The notes below the pieces were generated by a model. The model was not told the origin of the DNA, did no database searches, and saw only the letters and a program-made list of their open reading frames with translations. Shown one piece after another: positions 61,401 to 64,000 of a DNA stretch of 64,000 nt. The DNA is taken from the NCBI RefSeq assembly GCF_049856295.1, contig NZ_JBNDMZ010000001.1, forward strand, positions 310,001-374,000, in the 5' to 3' direction. This DNA is from JB111 sp049856295. GTDB lineage: Bacteria; Actinomycetota; Actinomycetes; Actinomycetales; Actinomycetaceae. The first letter of the stretch is position 1. Each line of letters opens with the position of its first letter. A program made the translations under genes and the position numbers.

Positions 61401-64000
61401 TCAGGCGTTCCGGAACAGTCCTGAGTAGTGCTCGGGAAGGGTCTGGAGCTCGTGGCTGCGCTCGATGTGCTCGGGCCACAGGTGCTCGAGGCGGCGGAAC
61501 TCGGCGTCGTGCCCCCGGCCGGGCGTGAGGTGGTGGCACAGCTCGTGCCAGATGAGATCCATGAGGACACCGTCGGAGACCTGCTCGACCGGCGCCTGCA
61601 GCGACTGGTTGATGTTGATCACCGGCTTTCCCTTCGCCTTGGTCGACCGTCGCCAGTTCCACGTGCCCCAGAACGTCGACGCCACTGACGTCGTCCATCG
61701 GATGGAGGGCAGGGCCTGCTTGTCGAGCCGTCCCTCGTAGCCCCGCTCATGGGCGAGGAGCTCGCGGCCCGTCTCGACCGTCGCCTCGAACAACGCCTGG
61801 AGATCACGGTCGGGATCGCGAGCGATCGGCGTGCCAGCCGTCGTCCTGGGCAGGTCGACCGACTCCGGCGTCGCGCCTCCCGGAACCACGTCGAGCAGCT
61901 CGAGATTCGCCTGCGTGACGGCCTCGTAGAACGTCTGGAACGTCGGGTAGATCGCGCGGGCGAGCGAGCTGTCGTACCTCGTGCGCAGGAACTCGATCCG
62001 GTCGTGCTCGGACATCGGTGGTGCGTCGATAAGGGCGCGCGCCGTCATGCGGACGTCGACGTCGGCGTCGAGCGGAACGAGAGGAGGGGGAGCACCGTGC
62101 GAGCGGCAGTAGCCGACGAATGCCTGCACCTCGTCGGTCGACGGACTCGGCGGCGGTACGTCCTCGAACAGGGCCTGGACACTGGCGACCGCCTTCGTCC
62201 CGGTGGTCAGCGACCAGTCGGCGGCGTCCTCCCACACGTACCTGGCGTGGTCGAACACGGCGATCCGCCGGATGTCGAGGTGGTAGTACCCCACGAGACG
62301 AGCACCCGTCAGGGTCGCCGTCAGACCGTACTCCTGGACCCGTTCGGTCATGACGAGGGCGATGCGACGGATGAGGTCCTCGCCGATCTCCACCCCGTCG
62401 TCGTCGAGGATCGGGGGCAGGGTGGTCTCGCTCCCGTCGAGCTCGTCCTGTGCAACCCGTCCGGCGACGTCGGGGATGTTGACTGGGCCGACGACACCGA
62501 ACGGGATCGACCAGTCGTCGACGAAGTCGACGACGTGGGCGTCCGGGTCACCGCCGGCGCTCGGGCCACGCAGGATCCGCCCGATCATCTGGCGCATGAC
62601 GACGTGGCTCGCCGTCGGACGACAGAGGAACGCGGTGCGGGCCGACGGGATGTCGACACCCTCGAGGAGCATGCCGACCGAGATGAGGACACCGGGGTCC
62701 GGAGACGTGCGGAAGTCCTCGATGACCTCGCGTGAGTCGTCGTCGATCCCGCTGTGCACCATGTGGGTGCGGACGTGGGCGGCGCGGAAGGTGGCCGCCA
62801 GGGACTCCGCGTGGGCGATGTCGCAGGCGAAGACGAGGGTCTTGCCCCACTCGAGTCGTCGATCGAGCCACGTGCGGACGATGAGCGCGTTGCGTGACTC
62901 GCGGTTGAGCTGGCGGAGGACGTGCGGCGGGAGCTCGGCACCCTTGACGATGCGGTCGACGTCCTCGGGGCTCACGTCGATCTGGTCAGGTGTTGCCACG
63001 TCGTGCATGACGGGTCGGGCAAGAAGCCCCTTGTCGACCAGCTCGCCCGTGGTGACCTCGACGAGTCCCTCCGCGAACGTCTCCCGAAGGAGCTTCGCTT
63101 GCCCGGCGCCGGCCGGCCACGGGGTGGCGGTGAGCCCGACGAGCATCATGTCCGTGCTCGTCTCGCGCACGTGCGCGAGGACGCGCTGGTAGGTGGGGGA
63201 GACCGCGTGATGCGCCTCGTCGACGACGACAACCACCGGACGGGTGAGGAAGTGGTCGACGATCCGCATCTTCGTGTCGAACGAACCGGTTACGAGGGTC
63301 TGCCGGGTGGTGCAGATGACGTCCGTGCTCGCGTCGGCGAAGCCCGCCTCGATCCCGGCCTGCCCGTGCACGTTGCGGATCACGCGGGTGAAGTCCGTCG
63401 GCTCCTCGGCGGCCAGTGCCTGGAACTCACGAACCGCTTGACCGATGAGCTCGCGCTGGTCCGCGATCCAGAGCACCCGCAGATCGGGTCGCCGGCGCAT
63501 CTCCGTCATCAGCCACTTCACCATCGTGGCCGTCTTCCCGCCGCCCGTGGGGATCACCATGAGTCCCGATCGCTCGCCCTCGGAGTCACGCAGGCGGTCG
63601 AGCGCCGCCATGGCCTCGGTCTGGTGCGGGTATGGGGTGGAGTAGCGAGGCGGGAGGCCCTTGCCCTGGAGCTTGGCGGGCGGGCCGAAGGTGAGCTTCG
63701 GCGACTTCCTCCCCTTTTTCGGCGTCGTGCGGCTCGCCTTGTGCGCGGAGATGAACTGCCCCCACAGGAGCTTCGTGTACGAGGTCGTGAACCTGCGCTT
63801 GAGCAGCAGGTCCAGTCGCTGCGCTCGTGTGGACAGTGGGTCGTAGTTGTTGAGGGCCTCGGTCAGCTTTTCGAGGATGTGCTCGTCCGCGGTGGGCAGC
63901 CAGACGTCGCGCAGCACGCGCGTGACGGGGGAGGTGTTGGCTCGGAACCGCGTGGCGGGTGGCCGGCCGAAGGTCCTGTGCGCCTGCTTGTGGAGCTTGT
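61401..64000 (-). CDS. DEAH-box helicase with C-terminal HExxH (SprT-like) domain, N-terminus outside window
   Basis: Superfamily 2 helicase/translocase. The frame stays open to the window edge (residues ...HKQAHRTFGRPPATRF precede the first internal GTG at 63917), so at least 866 residues are visible and the N-terminus is missing. Counting from the 63917 codon, Walker A PTGGGKT is at 123-129, DEAH at 233-236, LVGLTATPW follows, VISVG-type motif V is LISVGMLLEGVDIP and motif VI is QMIGRILRG. The C-terminus has WHELCHHLTPGRGHDAEF, an HExxH metalloprotease signature (H791, H795, third ligand H803) of SprT-like type. The middle region (about 480-720) is unassigned. DNA repair or defence roles are both possible. 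Confidence 0.88.
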   Translation of the reverse strand, partial: KLHKQAHRTFGRPPATRFRANTSPVTRVLRDVWLPTADEHILEKLTEALNNYDPLSTRAQRLDLLLKRRFTTSYTKLLWGQFISAHKASRTTPKKGRKSPKLTFGPPAKLQGKGLPPRYSTPYPHQTEAMAALDRLRDSEGERSGLMVIPTGGGKTATMVKWLMTEMRRRPDLRVLWIADQRELIGQAVREFQALAAEEPTDFTRVIRNVHGQAGIEAGFADASTDVICTTRQTLVTGSFDTKMRIVDHFLTRPVVVVVDEAHHAVSPTYQRVLAHVRETSTDMMLVGLTATPWPAGAGQAKLLRETFAEGLVEVTTGELVDKGLLARPVMHDVATPDQIDVSPEDVDRIVKGAELPPHVLRQLNRESRNALIVRTWLDRRLEWGKTLVFACDIAHAESLAATFRAAHVRTHMVHSGIDDDSREVIEDFRTSPDPGVLISVGMLLEGVDIPSARTAFLCRPTASHVVMRQMIGRILRGPSAGGDPDAHVVDFVDDWSIPFGVVGPVNIPDVAGRVAQDELDGSETTLPPILDDDGVEIGEDLIRRIALVMTERVQEYGLTATLTGARLVGYYHLDIRRIAVFDHARYVWEDAADWSLTTGTKAVASVQALFEDVPPPSPSTDEVQAFVGYCRSHGAPPPLVPLDADVDVRMTARALIDAPPMSEHDRIEFLRTRYDSSLARAIYPTFQTFYEAVTQANLELLDVVPGGATPESVDLPRTTAGTPIARDPDRDLQALFEATVETGRELLAHERGYEGRLDKQALPSIRWTTSVASTFWGTWNWRRSTKAKGKPVININQSLQAPVEQVSDGVLMDLIWHELCHHLTPGRGHDAEFRRLEHLWPEHIERSHELQTLPEHYSGLFRNA

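Overview
The window is high-GC DNA with dense, often 4-bp-overlapping genes, many GTG/TTG starts and lipoprotein-type transporter subunits. This fits an Actinomycetota chromosome, probably the order Micrococcales, although the sequence alone does not fix the genus. I see no rRNA, tRNA, integrase, transposase or CRISPR array.

Layout. (1) Bases 1-1756 are a housekeeping flank: the 3' part of nagA and an ornithine carbamoyltransferase. (2) Bases 1869-40110 form a catabolic island of about 38 kb for aromatic or heteroaromatic acids. It carries a TctABC transporter operon with an enolase-superfamily enzyme, a 2-hydroxyacid dehydrogenase, a beta-propeller protein and a solitary DctP. Two aldehyde dehydrogenases, a MobA-type flavin hydroxylase with an alpha/beta hydrolase, and a second hydroxyacid dehydrogenase follow. 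The core operon (19073-26860) encodes a class III extradiol dioxygenase (LigA- and LigB-type subunits), a DapA-fold hydratase-aldolase, a Rieske ring-hydroxylating dioxygenase (alpha and beta), a small unknown protein, a cis-diol dehydrogenase, a ThDP enzyme and an amidohydrolase/decarboxylase. Next come a TRAP transporter with two DctP proteins, a crotonase/3-hydroxyacyl-CoA dehydrogenase/CoA-ligase set, and an operon holding an amino-acid-synthesis-family protein, an enamidase homologue, ferredoxin, ferredoxin reductase and a C-C hydrolase-like protein. One LuxR-type regulator closes the island. (3) Bases 40128-44839 are a minus-strand ABC importer operon with an MBL-fold hydrolase, next to a secreted glycerophosphodiesterase. 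(4) Bases 46263-49673 hold a secreted NlpC/P60 protein with a Pro-Glu tract, an MFS permease and an RHH/MazF toxin-antitoxin pair. (5) Bases 49751-58336 are a second catabolic run: SDR, VOC protein, quinone-reductase-like MDR, thioesterase, CoA ligase and a NitT/TauT-type ABC importer. (6) Bases 58364-64000 hold a heme oxygenase, a SIMPL-domain protein, two unknown proteins and the C-terminal part of a DEAH helicase that ends in an HExxH (SprT-like) domain.

How it fits together. The main discovery is a family of nine short palindromes, consensus GTACCCG-NN-CGGGT, found in front of every transcription unit of the island. In most cases a C(A/C)TA-type -10-like hexamer begins 29.5-30.5 bp downstream of the palindrome centre, which would place the site at about -41.5 as expected for a class II activator. 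The only regulator in the island is the LuxR-type protein at 39070-40110, the natural candidate for binding them. The enzymes suggest this order: carboxylate uptake, ring dihydroxylation, diol dehydrogenation, extradiol cleavage, aldol release of pyruvate and an aldehyde, aldehyde oxidation, then CoA-dependent chain degradation. The enamidase and the C-C hydrolase-like protein raise the possibility of a nitrogen-containing substrate. The actual substrate cannot be read from the sequence.
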